Below are positions 1-7,456 of a stretch of DNA of 64,000 bases, piece by piece. This DNA is from Domibacillus sp. PGB-M46 (lineage in GTDB: Bacteria; Bacillota; Bacilli; Bacillales; Domibacillaceae), in the NCBI RefSeq assembly GCF_022668875.1, contig NZ_JAKGCR010000001.1, forward strand, positions 62,001 through 126,000, read 5' to 3'. The notes under the pieces were generated by a model, which did not search any database, was not told where the DNA came from, and saw only the letters and a program-made list of their open reading frames with translations. Position numbers and translations under genes: made by a program. Position 1 is the stretch's first letter; every line of letters starts with the position of its first letter.

Positions 1-2
1 AG

Positions 3-1127
3 GTTCTTCAGCAGATTGCATGCACGCTGCGGGAAGCGCGTCCAGGCTTTACCGATTTATATCGGATTGATGAAAATCGCTTTGCTTTTCTTGCTCCGGC
101 AGTTGAACCGGATATTTTAGTTCAGGCGATGAAAACAATCGCATTAAAATGGAAGGAACCTATAGAGATCGAGGAAAAATGGATTGAGCTCGCTTCTGTG
201 TGCTCCGTTTCTTCGGTCAGCGGGACAAATACGACTCATCAGCTGTATGCAGAAGCGATGGCTGTATTGGAGTATCCCCTTCTTTCATACAATCATGACG
301 TTGTTTTATATGACCCGGCTGTTCATGCCTTTTCCGTTGAACAGGAGATTTTAGGGGGACTTACAAGGGCAATGGAAAAAGACGAGCTTTTCCTTGTCTA
401 TCAGCCTAAAATCATGGCAGATACAGACCGGCTTGCCGGATTTGAAGCACTCATTCGCTGGCGTCACTCTGAACATGGGATGCTGTCGCCAGGCATTTTC
501 ATTCCGATTCTCGAACAGCATCATCGCATCAACGAGCTGACAGACTGGGTCATCGACCGGGCGGCCCGGCAAATTGCTGAATGGGACAAATGTGGACTTC
601 CTAATCAAAAAATTGCTGTAAATATTCCAGGCGAGTACGTAACATCGCCCCGTCTAAAGGCGGTTTTAAAAAAAGTGCTTGAACGTTACCATGTGGATCC
701 GAAGCAGCTTGAGCTTGAGATCACAGAGACAAGCGTGGTGCAATCTGCTGAAAGTGCCATCCGGGCGATCGGCTCGTTCCGCGATCAAGGATTTTCTGTA
801 GCGCTTGATGACTTTGGAACAGGCGTATCGTCACTGTCTTTTTTGCGTCAGATGCCGATTACAACGCTCAAAATTGATAAATCATTCGTTGATCGGGTCC
901 CGCTTTCAGAAAAAGATTCTGCTATTTTAAATGCCATTATTACACTTGGCCAGTCGCTGAATTTGCATATTGTCATTGAAGGGGTTGAAAAAGCGGAGCA
1001 GGTACATTTTTTAACTGAAACCGCCCGTTCCCTTATTGTGCAGGGCTACTATTACGCCAAACCAATGGTACCGGATGAGCTTGCCGAATGGCAGACCCGT
1101 TTTTCAACGGCAGCCGGCGTAAATTAA
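3..1127 (+). CDS. GGDEF/EAL cyclic-di-GMP phosphodiesterase, 5' end missing
   Basis: The reading frame is open from the window edge, so the gene starts upstream. The first 40 or so codons (YRIDENRFAFLAP) resemble the end of a degenerate GGDEF domain. The rest is a full EAL domain: the EALIRW signature near base 440, EITE near 720, DDFGTG near 810, KIDKSFVD near 870 and EGVE near 980. These metal and catalytic residues are all present, so the enzyme should hydrolyse cyclic-di-GMP. The internal ATG at 129 lies inside the preceding domain and is unlikely to be the start. A strong terminator follows. A diguanylate cyclase is encoded at 9.5 kb. Family is secure; full length is unknown. Confidence 0.9.
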   Translation, partial: VLQQIACTLREARPGFTDLYRIDENRFAFLAPAVEPDILVQAMKTIALKWKEPIEIEEKWIELASVCSVSSVSGTNTTHQLYAEAMAVLEYPLLSYNHDVVLYDPAVHAFSVEQEILGGLTRAMEKDELFLVYQPKIMADTDRLAGFEALIRWRHSEHGMLSPGIFIPILEQHHRINELTDWVIDRAARQIAEWDKCGLPNQKIAVNIPGEYVTSPRLKAVLKKVLERYHVDPKQLELEITETSVVQSAESAIRAIGSFRDQGFSVALDDFGTGVSSLSFLRQMPITTLKIDKSFVDRVPLSEKDSAILNAIITLGQSLNLHIVIEGVEKAEQVHFLTETARSLIVQGYYYAKPMVPDELAEWQTRFSTAAGVN

Positions 1128-1140
1128 TCCATTATAAAAA

Positions 1141-1175
1141 ACGGCTGTCTCTCATCGAGACAGCCGTTTTTTCTT
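1141..1175 (+). terminator. Rho-independent terminator of the EAL gene
   Basis: An 11-bp perfect stem (ACGGCTGTCTC paired with GAGACAGCCGT) with a 5-base loop is followed by a T-run, 14 bases after the stop codon. Confidence 0.9.
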
Positions 1176-1233
1176 TTCATTTAAAATAGAAACCACGACT
1201 GCAAGCCGGGCGGCCAATGCTTGTTTTTCCTCG

Positions 1234-1827
1234 CTACCTGGCTGCTTCTATATAAATAAGCATTCCCCAGTCTGCCTGCTGAATTGATTCCTCGGTTGTG
1301 GAGCTTGCGGCTCCGTTCACTTTGATCATTCCATATCCCCAGACGGCTTTTCGTTCACCCGGTTTGATCTTCAAGCCTTCGTCGTCGGCATTCTCAGCAA
1401 GATCAGCTGTCCAGCTTATGGATGTGTCACTTGGAACATCAACGGATGAAGAAAGCGATAATTCATTGCCATTACAAGCAATGGTTACAAGCCGGCTGTT
1501 TTTATTTGACAGATCGGGCTGAAGCGAGAAGCTAACCTCTTTAATGTCCCCTTGAGGATCATTCGACAGCCGACTGCCTTTCTGCGCTATTTTGCCGTTT
1601 TGCCATATATCGAATGTAATAGCGACATCGGACGGCTTATTTAATATAACGGCATCGCCTTGAATATGGAGGTGTGGCTGTAAAGCTTTTTCTCCTCCTT
1701 TAAATAATTCACTGGCTTTGACAATGATCACTTCTTCCCCTGCCTGCTTTTTTTGCTTTAAATCCTCTCCCTGTGAACAGCCAGCAAGCAAGAAACCCGC
1801 TGCCAGTATACATGTCCATTTCTTCAT
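1234..1827 (-). CDS. Lipoprotein of unknown function
   Basis: The start is set at the ATG preceded by GGAGGG with 5-base spacing, nine codons inside the longest frame. The product is 197 aa. It opens MKKWTCIL and has the lipobox LLAGC, so it should be diacylated and anchored to the outer face of the membrane. The mature part is polar and beta-rich, with a segment (VAITFDIWQNGKIAQKG) that resembles the immunoglobulin-like fold of BsuPI-type inhibitors, but I do not recognise the family. It is monocistronic and lies opposite the upstream EAL gene. The lipoprotein call is firm; the role is unknown. Confidence 0.75.
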   Translation of the reverse strand: MKKWTCILAAGFLLAGCSQGEDLKQKKQAGEEVIIVKASELFKGGEKALQPHLHIQGDAVILNKPSDVAITFDIWQNGKIAQKGSRLSNDPQGDIKEVSFSLQPDLSNKNSRLVTIACNGNELSLSSSVDVPSDTSISWTADLAENADDEGLKIKPGERKAVWGYGMIKVNGAASSTTEESIQQADWGMLIYIEAAR

Positions 1828-2053
1828 TTCTTCCCTCCAAGATTCTGCCTGCACTTGAACCGTATAAGCGGAATCACCCCGCTCTCCTTGTCCAATTGTG
1901 ATATACGTATTAACATCCGGCTGGTCCAGCAGAAAAAAATAATTTTCTTAACGATGCTGCCCCCTGCTTTCACCGATTACCGCACCTAACTTGTGATGGA
2001 CAACTTCGCTGCCCGGGAAGGAAGATATTTTTTGTTTATATCCTTCCTGCCCC

Positions 2054-2084
2054 CAAACAAAAAAAGAAGCAGCACAGCGGCTGC
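2054..2084 (-). terminator. Probable terminator of the small membrane gene
   Basis: On the minus strand GCAGC and GCTGC form a short stem followed by a seven-T run, about 20 bases past the stop codon. The stem is only 5 bp. Confidence 0.45.
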
Positions 2085-2105
2085 ATGTAAAAAGGATAAA
2101 ACGGC

Positions 2106-2306
2106 TTAGTCACGCTTTTTTTCCTCATAAGGATGTTCATGTTTTGTTTCTTGCTGACGTTTATAGGAATGCGAATCAAAAGACTGGCTGAGCTGAAGAT
2201 CATCATACGGCGTGTAGTAATTGTCCGGCAGCGACTTCTTTTTAACAGCTTTCACAACCAAAAATATGGCAACGGCCACAATCATTAGAATAAAAAAGGC
2301 TGGCAT
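2106..2306 (-). CDS. Small single-span membrane protein
   Basis: A 66-aa protein. The longest frame begins at a GTG, but a GGAGGG ribosome site lies between that GTG and the ATG at 2306, so the ATG is preferred. Residues 2-23 (MPAFFILMIVAVAIFLVV) form one membrane span. A short basic patch (KAVKKK) and a hydrophilic tail rich in Asp, Tyr, His and Lys follow, so the N-terminus is probably outside and the tail in the cytoplasm. It sits downstream of another small membrane gene in the same direction, with its own terminator. I do not recognise the family. Confidence 0.6.
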   Translation of the reverse strand: MPAFFILMIVAVAIFLVVKAVKKKSLPDNYYTPYDDLQLSQSFDSHSYKRQQETKHEHPYEEKKRD

Positions 2307-2382
2307 CTGATCGCTCCCTCCTATGGGTGTCACTACTATTTTATACCATTTTTGGAGCAGAGACCATAATTATTTCCAGCTT

Positions 2383-2871
2383 CTATGATTCTCGCCCGGC
2401 AGTTCGGTCCAAAATCCGGAATACAATAGCCGCTAAAAGCACAGCTGACAAAAATAACAGAAACGTATTTACATTGAAATTTTGATGATTGATATGAATG
2501 GAAAGCCCGGTTGTAATATCCTGTACGTACTGTTCGTCCCATGTGCCGTAACGGTTTAAAAGTGCCTGCCTGATCACGCCGCGGTATGCTTCAAGTGAAT
2601 GATGCCGGTAAAAAAGAGCCGCTGCTAAATGGGTAAGCAACAGAAGAATACTGATGCAATATGTTTTGGCTTGAAAAGGGCAGCGGCGCAGCAGTGTCCA
2701 CCAGAGTACTGTCATCACAATAAACAAAGGAATAAGTCCTATTAAAATCAGCAGAGCGGGATTGCCGTTACCGGATGAGGCCCCGGGAGCCGGCGTCATC
2801 CAGTACCCCAGCATAAACAAACCAAACACGATCAGTGTGAGGGTGCATAACGTTACCTTTACCGCTTTCAT
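2383..2871 (-). CDS. Four-span membrane protein, unknown
   Basis: 162 aa, start ATG behind AGAGGTGA. Hydrophobic stretches near residues 5-27, 40-60, 72-92 and 135-155 suggest four spans. The loop between spans 3 and 4 (about 95-130) is polar and probably extracellular, with the feature TWDEQYVQDITTG. There is no recognised catalytic motif. It precedes the 66-aa small membrane gene on the same strand with a 76-base gap and may be cotranscribed. Function is not assignable from sequence. Confidence 0.65.
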   Translation of the reverse strand: MKAVKVTLCTLTLIVFGLFMLGYWMTPAPGASSGNGNPALLILIGLIPLFIVMTVLWWTLLRRCPFQAKTYCISILLLLTHLAAALFYRHHSLEAYRGVIRQALLNRYGTWDEQYVQDITTGLSIHINHQNFNVNTFLLFLSAVLLAAIVFRILDRTAGRES

Positions 2872-3157
2872 TCCATCACCTCTTCACCAGCATACCTTTT
2901 TTTCAATTTTTTGTAAATTCCATTTTAAAGAAAAGCTGTCTTTACTAAAGACAACTCTTTCTGTTCTATTTTCCATACACCTAGGCTTCTGCCACGTATC
3001 CTTCTTTTATAGCGGTTTTCACGAAATGATTGTTCATTTCTCCTTTTTTATTATTATATTAACAAAACCATCAAAAGCAGGCGGCTTCGCATACAGACTG
3101 AAAAGTATGGCGTTTCCAATGAATCTTGAAGGCATGCCCTGTCGCTTCTGGCACAAA
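2872..3157. other. Intergenic stretch without a supported gene
   Basis: AT-rich sequence between the four-span membrane gene and a doubtful small ORF. A long plus-strand frame runs through it but has no ribosome site and begins inside the membrane gene on the other strand. I see no clear hairpin or operator. Confidence 0.5.
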
Positions 3158-3343
3158 TTAACTTTTCAGAATTGACGGCACTTGATCCCTATCCCATTCA
3201 TGGACTGCTGGCCTTTTACGTGGATTATTATGACGATTTGATGGCGCTGATTTTGATGATGTTGTAAGCATAATCCTCCGGAAGCGGCGGAATGAGCCCG
3301 GCAGCAAAAAGCAAAACGGCACGAACAGCAGCACATTTCTCAC
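3158..3343 (-). CDS. Doubtful small ORF with hydrophobic N-terminus
   Basis: A 61-aa frame beginning GTG eight bases after AAAGGAG. The N-terminus (RNVLLFVPFCFLLPG) resembles a signal or membrane segment and the rest is basic and polar. A second frame over the same bases, starting at the ATG just upstream, encodes about 46 residues ending in IKISAIKSS and looks equally protein-like. The stretch may therefore be a short secreted peptide or the frameshifted remnant of one. Support is limited to the ribosome site. Confidence 0.25.
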   Translation of the reverse strand: MRNVLLFVPFCFLLPGSFRRFRRIMLTTSSKSAPSNRHNNPRKRPAVHEWDRDQVPSILKS

Positions 3344-3416
3344 CGCTTTTACTCCTTTGATTCATTCTATACAGCTTGTCCACCTTGATTTTTCAAGATG
3401 CTCCTTCCGCTGCAAA

Positions 3417-3458
3417 CGCCGTCTTTTGTAAACCATCAAGAGTTTATAAAAGACGGCG
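3417..3458. repeat. 17-bp inverted repeat downstream of the hydrolase gene
   Basis: CGCCGTCTTTTGTAAAC pairs with GTTTATAAAAGACGGCG (one mismatch) around an 8-base loop, 45 bases past the stop of the alpha/beta hydrolase gene. It probably stabilises or ends that transcript, but no T-run follows on either strand. Confidence 0.6.
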
Positions 3459-3502
3459 CTGCTCCTTTCAGTGACGATTGCTGCTATCCCTAAATCAGCC
3501 GT

Positions 3503-4363
3503 TTAGGTAATCACCCCATCCGCTTTTAAAAAAGCGGCGGCATCCCGGTGAACCTGCTCCGAGCCCCTGCCGAGCCAAATCAAATGCCCCCATGTGTTGT
3601 ACAGTTTCAATGCAGCAGAAGGAATATGCACTTTTGCAAAATAAGCGTGAGCTGTAGATACAGAGCGGTCGTTCAAGCTTGCTTGAATGAGTACCGGACA
3701 GGAAATACGGGAAAGATCCTTTTCTGTAACCATTCCGGAGCTTTTTAAATCCATAAGAAAACCTGTGCCAGACCGCTGACGGCAGTTCATTTTTCGCACC
3801 TCTTCGATGTCCTCTTCTTCCACAAGGTGCTTTCCTTCTGCATACGTAAGCGTGCTGAGTGAAAAAAACATTGGCCTAAACGACAGGCGCGGAAATGCAG
3901 TGCCGATAACTGAAAGCAGCTTCCACGTCATCCACTCGAACGGGGGGCGAAAAATAACCTGAGAGGTTTTGTATTCGGTATGTTCAGCAGTCAGCCATTT
4001 GCCGACAACTGCGCTTTGCAGGGTTAAAGTCCGTACTTTTTCTGGATACAAGCCGGCAAACTTAACAGCGGTTGGCCCGCCGGCTGATATGCCAATGACA
4101 TGCACCCGGTCAATGCCCAAATGATCCAGCAGTTCAGCGTAGCGTCCGACCGCTTCCTCCAGCGGGGCAGGCGTTGTTAAACCATAGCCTGCCCGCGACG
4201 GTGTCACGAGCTGAAATCCACGCTCTAAGAGAGGTGCATAACCAAATTCCTCGTAGCAGTTGGAATGCCCGCCATGCACAATGAGTACCGGCGTTCCGTT
4301 TCCAACCTTTGAATACTCAACGATATAGTCGTTTGTTTCATATGTTCCGATAATTCGATTCAA
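3503..4363 (-). CDS. Alpha/beta-fold hydrolase
   Basis: 286 aa, starting at TTG seven bases after AAGGAGG. The fold is shown by the oxyanion-hole motif HGGHSN (30-35), the nucleophile elbow GISAGG with Ser93, and a C-terminal catalytic His in NTWGHLIW. It should be a soluble cytoplasmic serine hydrolase acting on an ester or similar bond; the substrate is not evident. The middle lid region (about 120-210) is rich in Phe, Trp and Arg, which suggests a hydrophobic acyl pocket. It is probably transcribed alone. Specific activity is unassigned. Confidence 0.85.
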   Translation of the reverse strand: MNRIIGTYETNDYIVEYSKVGNGTPVLIVHGGHSNCYEEFGYAPLLERGFQLVTPSRAGYGLTTPAPLEEAVGRYAELLDHLGIDRVHVIGISAGGPTAVKFAGLYPEKVRTLTLQSAVVGKWLTAEHTEYKTSQVIFRPPFEWMTWKLLSVIGTAFPRLSFRPMFFSLSTLTYAEGKHLVEEEDIEEVRKMNCRQRSGTGFLMDLKSSGMVTEKDLSRISCPVLIQASLNDRSVSTAHAYFAKVHIPSAALKLYNTWGHLIWLGRGSEQVHRDAAAFLKADGVIT

Positions 4364-4516
4364 CCTGCTTCCTCCTTGTCGAACTAGCCGGGAGATCCAT
4401 ACGCTGTATAAACACTTTTGGCTTCTCCTCTTTTTGGTATAGTCTTTCCCATTGAAGTCCGTTTCTCATGCTCACACCGATAATTTTTCCGCTCCTTAAC
4501 AAACACTTCAAGCCTG

Positions 4517-4829
4517 TCAGCCTCCCATGACCCGGGCAAACCCACAAAAAGCACCCATGGCTCCAAGCAGGGCAAGTCCGAGAAGTACAGCACTAGTCGA
4601 CAGTATCAGCGTGCGCGCCATCTGTTTCTTAAGCCGCACGAGCGGTATAAAAACGGTAAGAATGCTGAGCGCGGTAAAGCCGGCGAAAGCCAGCCATGCG
4701 CAAAAGAAGTGAAACATCTACGATAAACAGGATGGTGAGAATACACTCTGCCAGGAAGAAAGTGCCCAGCACCCCAGGTTTCATACGATCCACTTCTTCT
4801 TGACCAGCATTATGCCGGATGAACATCAT
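4517..4829 (-). pseudogene. Small multi-span membrane gene, apparently frameshifted
   Basis: Two overlapping minus frames each encode part of a membrane protein. The upstream frame (start 4829 or 4784) gives MKPGVLGTFFLAECILTILF and then turns polar. The other frame, ending at 4517, gives two good spans (FTALSILTVFIPL, AVLLGLALLGAMGAFCG) but its own ATG lacks a ribosome site. Joining them near 4720 would make a protein of about 100 aa with three spans. The 5' end overlaps the DUF523 stop codon, which suggests translational coupling. This could be real decay, a sequencing error or programmed frameshifting. The next 130 bases hold another short frame of 44-69 codons that I cannot support. Confidence 0.4.
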
Positions 4830-5286
4830 CGTCTATCTCATCCGAAAAGGCTTCTTCCGAGAGCACCCGAATACCATGCCGCCGCAGCAAGGCCGTTGTG
4901 ACTCCGGTTCCCGCTATTTTTTCGCCTGAGAAGCTTCCATTGTAAATAGCCCTGCTGCCGCATGACGGACTGTTTTCTTTTAACACGGCCGCCTCCGCTC
5001 CGATTTCCTGGGCGGTTTTAAGTGCTGCCTTCGCACCAGCAACGTACATATCCGTTACATCATCTCCAAAATGATCGATCACTTTGGCCCGCCCATCGAG
5101 CACATCTTCTCCTGTTCCGCCGACAATTTCAGCCGGCGGACGCGGCGTTTGAAATCCCCCCAATAATTCCGGACATACCATCACAGCTTTTTTCTCTTCA
5201 ACGAGCTGGCGGATTCGTTTATCCAGCCGGTCTGTCCCGTTATAACGCACTTTCATACCCGCCAGGCAAGAACTGACTATGATCAT
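4810..5286 (-). CDS. DUF523 protein, TudS-like iron-sulfur desulfidase candidate
   Basis: 158 aa from the ATG at 5286, with GGGGTG eight bases upstream; the longer frame adds 11 unlikely residues. The DUF523 fold is marked by SSCLAG (Cys7), VCPE (Cys38) and NSPSCG (Cys109). In the family member TudS, three such cysteines hold a [4Fe-4S] cluster that removes sulfur from thiouracil. All three are kept here, so the protein may be an active cluster enzyme, although most DUF523 proteins have no proven substrate. The short membrane gene downstream overlaps its stop codon. Confidence 0.8.
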   Translation of the reverse strand: MIIVSSCLAGMKVRYNGTDRLDKRIRQLVEEKKAVMVCPELLGGFQTPRPPAEIVGGTGEDVLDGRAKVIDHFGDDVTDMYVAGAKAALKTAQEIGAEAAVLKENSPSCGSRAIYNGSFSGEKIAGTGVTTALLRRHGIRVLSEEAFSDEIDDDVHPA

Positions 5287-5402
5287 GTTTCTCACACCCC
5301 ACTTGCATGTCTTTTCCAAAGAATAACATAAAGAGCGGGCAAAAGCGTCTCTCCCGCTATTTTGGGCGAAATGATTTACACTGGAGAAAAGGAGTGAATG
5401 TC

Positions 5403-5861
5403 ATGGCAAAGCATATCTTTACCCTAACAGCTGACTGGCCGGGCGGACGCAACGACAGCGGTACGATCCAGTCTGGCCATTTAAAAACGAAGGTGTCGAT
5501 TCCTCCTGAAATGGATGGTCCCGGCATTGGCACCAATCCTGACGAGATGCTGCTTGGCGCAGCGGCCACCTGCTATATTATTACGCTGGCGGCAATGATG
5601 GAGCGCAGCCGGCTGGAGAAATCATCTCTTACAATGACCTCCGATGGTGTAGTGGACGTAACAAACGGCGTGATTACATATGAACGCATCATCCATAAGC
5701 CGCAGATTGTGCTGCCGGCGGATGCAACAGAAGCGGATGTGCAAAAAGCGCACCGGCTGGCAGAAAAAGCGGAATCATCCTGCATGATCAGCCGTGCTGT
5801 TAAAGGAAATGTCGAAATTGAACTGAAGGCTTCCGTTCAAAAAGTGCTATCATCGTCTTGA
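5403..5861 (+). CDS. OsmC/Ohr-family peroxiredoxin-like protein
   Basis: 152 aa, ATG eight bases after AAGGAG; the frame extends upstream but the ribosome site fixes the start. The two family cysteines are present: Cys57 in AAATCYI (peroxidatic) and Cys127 in ESSCMI (resolving). OsmC/Ohr proteins reduce organic hydroperoxides in the cytoplasm with lipoyl-type thiols as donor; this one belongs to the broader OsmC group rather than clear Ohr. It precedes the CgoX gene by 9 bases and may share its transcript, which would place peroxide detoxification beside a peroxide-generating haem oxidase. Confidence 0.88.
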   Translation: MAKHIFTLTADWPGGRNDSGTIQSGHLKTKVSIPPEMDGPGIGTNPDEMLLGAAATCYIITLAAMMERSRLEKSSLTMTSDGVVDVTNGVITYERIIHKPQIVLPADATEADVQKAHRLAEKAESSCMISRAVKGNVEIELKASVQKVLSSS

Positions 5862-5870
5862 GGAGATGAA

Positions 5871-7268
5871 ATGATGAAAACAGTTGTTATAATTGGCGGC
5901 GGCATTACGGGCGTGACCGCACTTTATCACCTGACAAAAGGGCAGCCGGACTGGAACGTCGTGCTCGTGGAACAAAACGAGACACTTGGCGGAAAAATCC
6001 GGACAGTCAAAGAGAAGGGGTTTACGATTGAAACAGGGGCGGATTCGATGGTCGCCCGGAATGCCGGCGTTCTGCCACTCATTGAAGAGCTGGGTCTTGG
6101 AAATGAGCTTGTCTATAATGAAACTGGTGTATCTTATTTATATACAGATAATACTCTTCACAAAATTCCTGAAGAAACGGTGTTTGGCATTCCAACAAGC
6201 ATCGAATCGCTGAACGAAAGCACGCTTCTGTCCGAAGAAGGAAAGCGAGCGGCACTTTCTGATTTTGATAAACAAGACAATCCGTTTGGCCCGGAAGATT
6301 CAGTCGGTGACTTTTTAACCTATTATCTTGGCCCTGAGATTGTCGAGCGACAGATCGCTCCGGTTCTCTCCGGCGTTTATTCCGGGAATTTGAGTAATTT
6401 AACGATGAAGTCAACGCTTCCCTATCTGCTTGATTATAAAAACGAATACGGCAGTATCATCAAAGGGTTTTCTGCCAATAAAGAAACGTTTCTCGGTGAT
6501 AAAGCACGAAAAAAATTCGTTTCCTTTAAAAGCGGACTCGGTACACTGGTCGACCGGCTCGCAGAACGTTCACCATCGGCCCGCATCTTAACGGGCACAA
6601 AGGTAATAAGCCTTCAAAAAACAGGAAATGCTGTTTCGGTTTCGCTTCATACCGGGGAATCGATCCTAGCCGATGATGTCGTACTCGCCATCCCGCACGA
6701 TGCGGCGCAAAAGCTCTTAAATGATCCGGTGCTCGATACTCATTTTAACGAGCTAAAAAATTCTTCGCTTATCTCGGTTTATTTAGGGTTTAACCTGCCA
6801 GACGAACAGCTTCCAGCGGATGGGACTGGCTTTATCGTAACGCAAGGCACCGATTTAACGTGTGACGCCTGCACGTGGACAAGCCGGAAATGGACGCACA
6901 CGTCAGCGGAGCGTAACTTGCTCGTCCGTTTTTTCTATAAAAGCTCAAATCCGCACTATTCTTCTCTTGCGCGTTTGACTGAAGCAGGGCTTACCGAGGC
7001 GGCCCTTTTGGACCTGCAAAAAAGCCTTGGCATTCATGAAGTACCAACGACCGTCCATATTACATTATGGACGGATTTAATGCCAAATTATCACCTCGGA
7101 CACAGTCAAGCTGTAGCAGGGCTTTCTGCTGAACTTAACCGGCATCACCCGCATCTGCATCTTGCAGGCTGCTCTTATTTTGGCGTTGGAATCGGAGCCT
7201 GCATCCAAAACGGCAGGCAGATCGCGCATACCCTTTCTGAAAACGGGGACACTGCTCATAAGGAGTGA
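5871..7268 (+). CDS. cgoX: Coproporphyrinogen III oxidase (HemY/CgoX type)
   Basis: 465 aa, close to the 470 aa of B. subtilis HemY. The FAD site is seen in GGGITG near the N-terminus and VLVEQNETLGGKI about 25 residues later, and the family's C-terminal flavin motif in YFGVGIGACIQNGRQIA. The enzyme oxidises coproporphyrinogen III to coproporphyrin III in the coproporphyrin-dependent haem route of Gram-positive bacteria, producing H2O2. Either of two adjacent ATG codons could start it; GAGGAG lies just upstream. It is separated from other haem genes here and follows an OsmC gene by 9 bases. A small ORF starts 7 bases after its stop and probably shares the mRNA. Confidence 0.93.
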   Translation: MMKTVVIIGGGITGVTALYHLTKGQPDWNVVLVEQNETLGGKIRTVKEKGFTIETGADSMVARNAGVLPLIEELGLGNELVYNETGVSYLYTDNTLHKIPEETVFGIPTSIESLNESTLLSEEGKRAALSDFDKQDNPFGPEDSVGDFLTYYLGPEIVERQIAPVLSGVYSGNLSNLTMKSTLPYLLDYKNEYGSIIKGFSANKETFLGDKARKKFVSFKSGLGTLVDRLAERSPSARILTGTKVISLQKTGNAVSVSLHTGESILADDVVLAIPHDAAQKLLNDPVLDTHFNELKNSSLISVYLGFNLPDEQLPADGTGFIVTQGTDLTCDACTWTSRKWTHTSAERNLLVRFFYKSSNPHYSSLARLTEAGLTEAALLDLQKSLGIHEVPTTVHITLWTDLMPNYHLGHSQAVAGLSAELNRHHPHLHLAGCSYFGVGIGACIQNGRQIAHTLSENGDTAHKE

Positions 7269-7274
7269 TGACCT

Positions 7275-7415
7275 GTGGAAAAAAAAACATACGATGAACG
7301 ATTTGAAGAAAATACGAAACAAATTCAAAGGGAAAAGAACGAGCGTTTAGAAGACAAAAGCCGTCTGCCAGACGACCAAAATCGTATGAAAAGCGTAGAA
7401 AACCGGCGCACATAA
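7275..7415 (+). CDS. Small hydrophilic protein with DKSRLPDDQNR motif
   Basis: 46 aa beginning with GTG, nine bases after AAGGAG at the cgoX stop codon. It is highly charged, without membrane or cysteine features, and reads VEKKTYDERFEENTKQ followed by a charged middle and the motif DKSRLPDDQNRMK. The same motif, as DKNRMPDDQNRLK, closes a second small gene at 26711-26854, so the two are probably paralogues or members of one family. A perfect terminator follows directly. Function unknown; it is likely a small cytoplasmic protein. Confidence 0.7.
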   Translation: MEKKTYDERFEENTKQIQREKNERLEDKSRLPDDQNRMKSVENRRT

Positions 7416-7417
7416 GG

Positions 7418-7456
7418 AACAAGCGGCACTCTTTTATGAAGTGCCGCTTGTTTTTT
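7418..7456. terminator. Terminator between the small gene and the chemoreceptor
   Basis: A 13-bp perfect stem (AACAAGCGGCACT with AGTGCCGCTTGTT) is followed by a T-run on the plus strand. It lies between convergent genes and probably serves the plus-strand operon. Confidence 0.9.

Noticed and set aside
2762-3175. Long plus-strand frame over the membrane gene and gap
   Set aside because: It starts inside the membrane gene on the opposite strand, has no ribosome site and no protein-like composition.
4384-4593. Short minus-strand frames upstream of the alpha/beta hydrolase
   Set aside because: Basic low-quality sequences without good ribosome spacing; one contains the hydrolase ribosome site.
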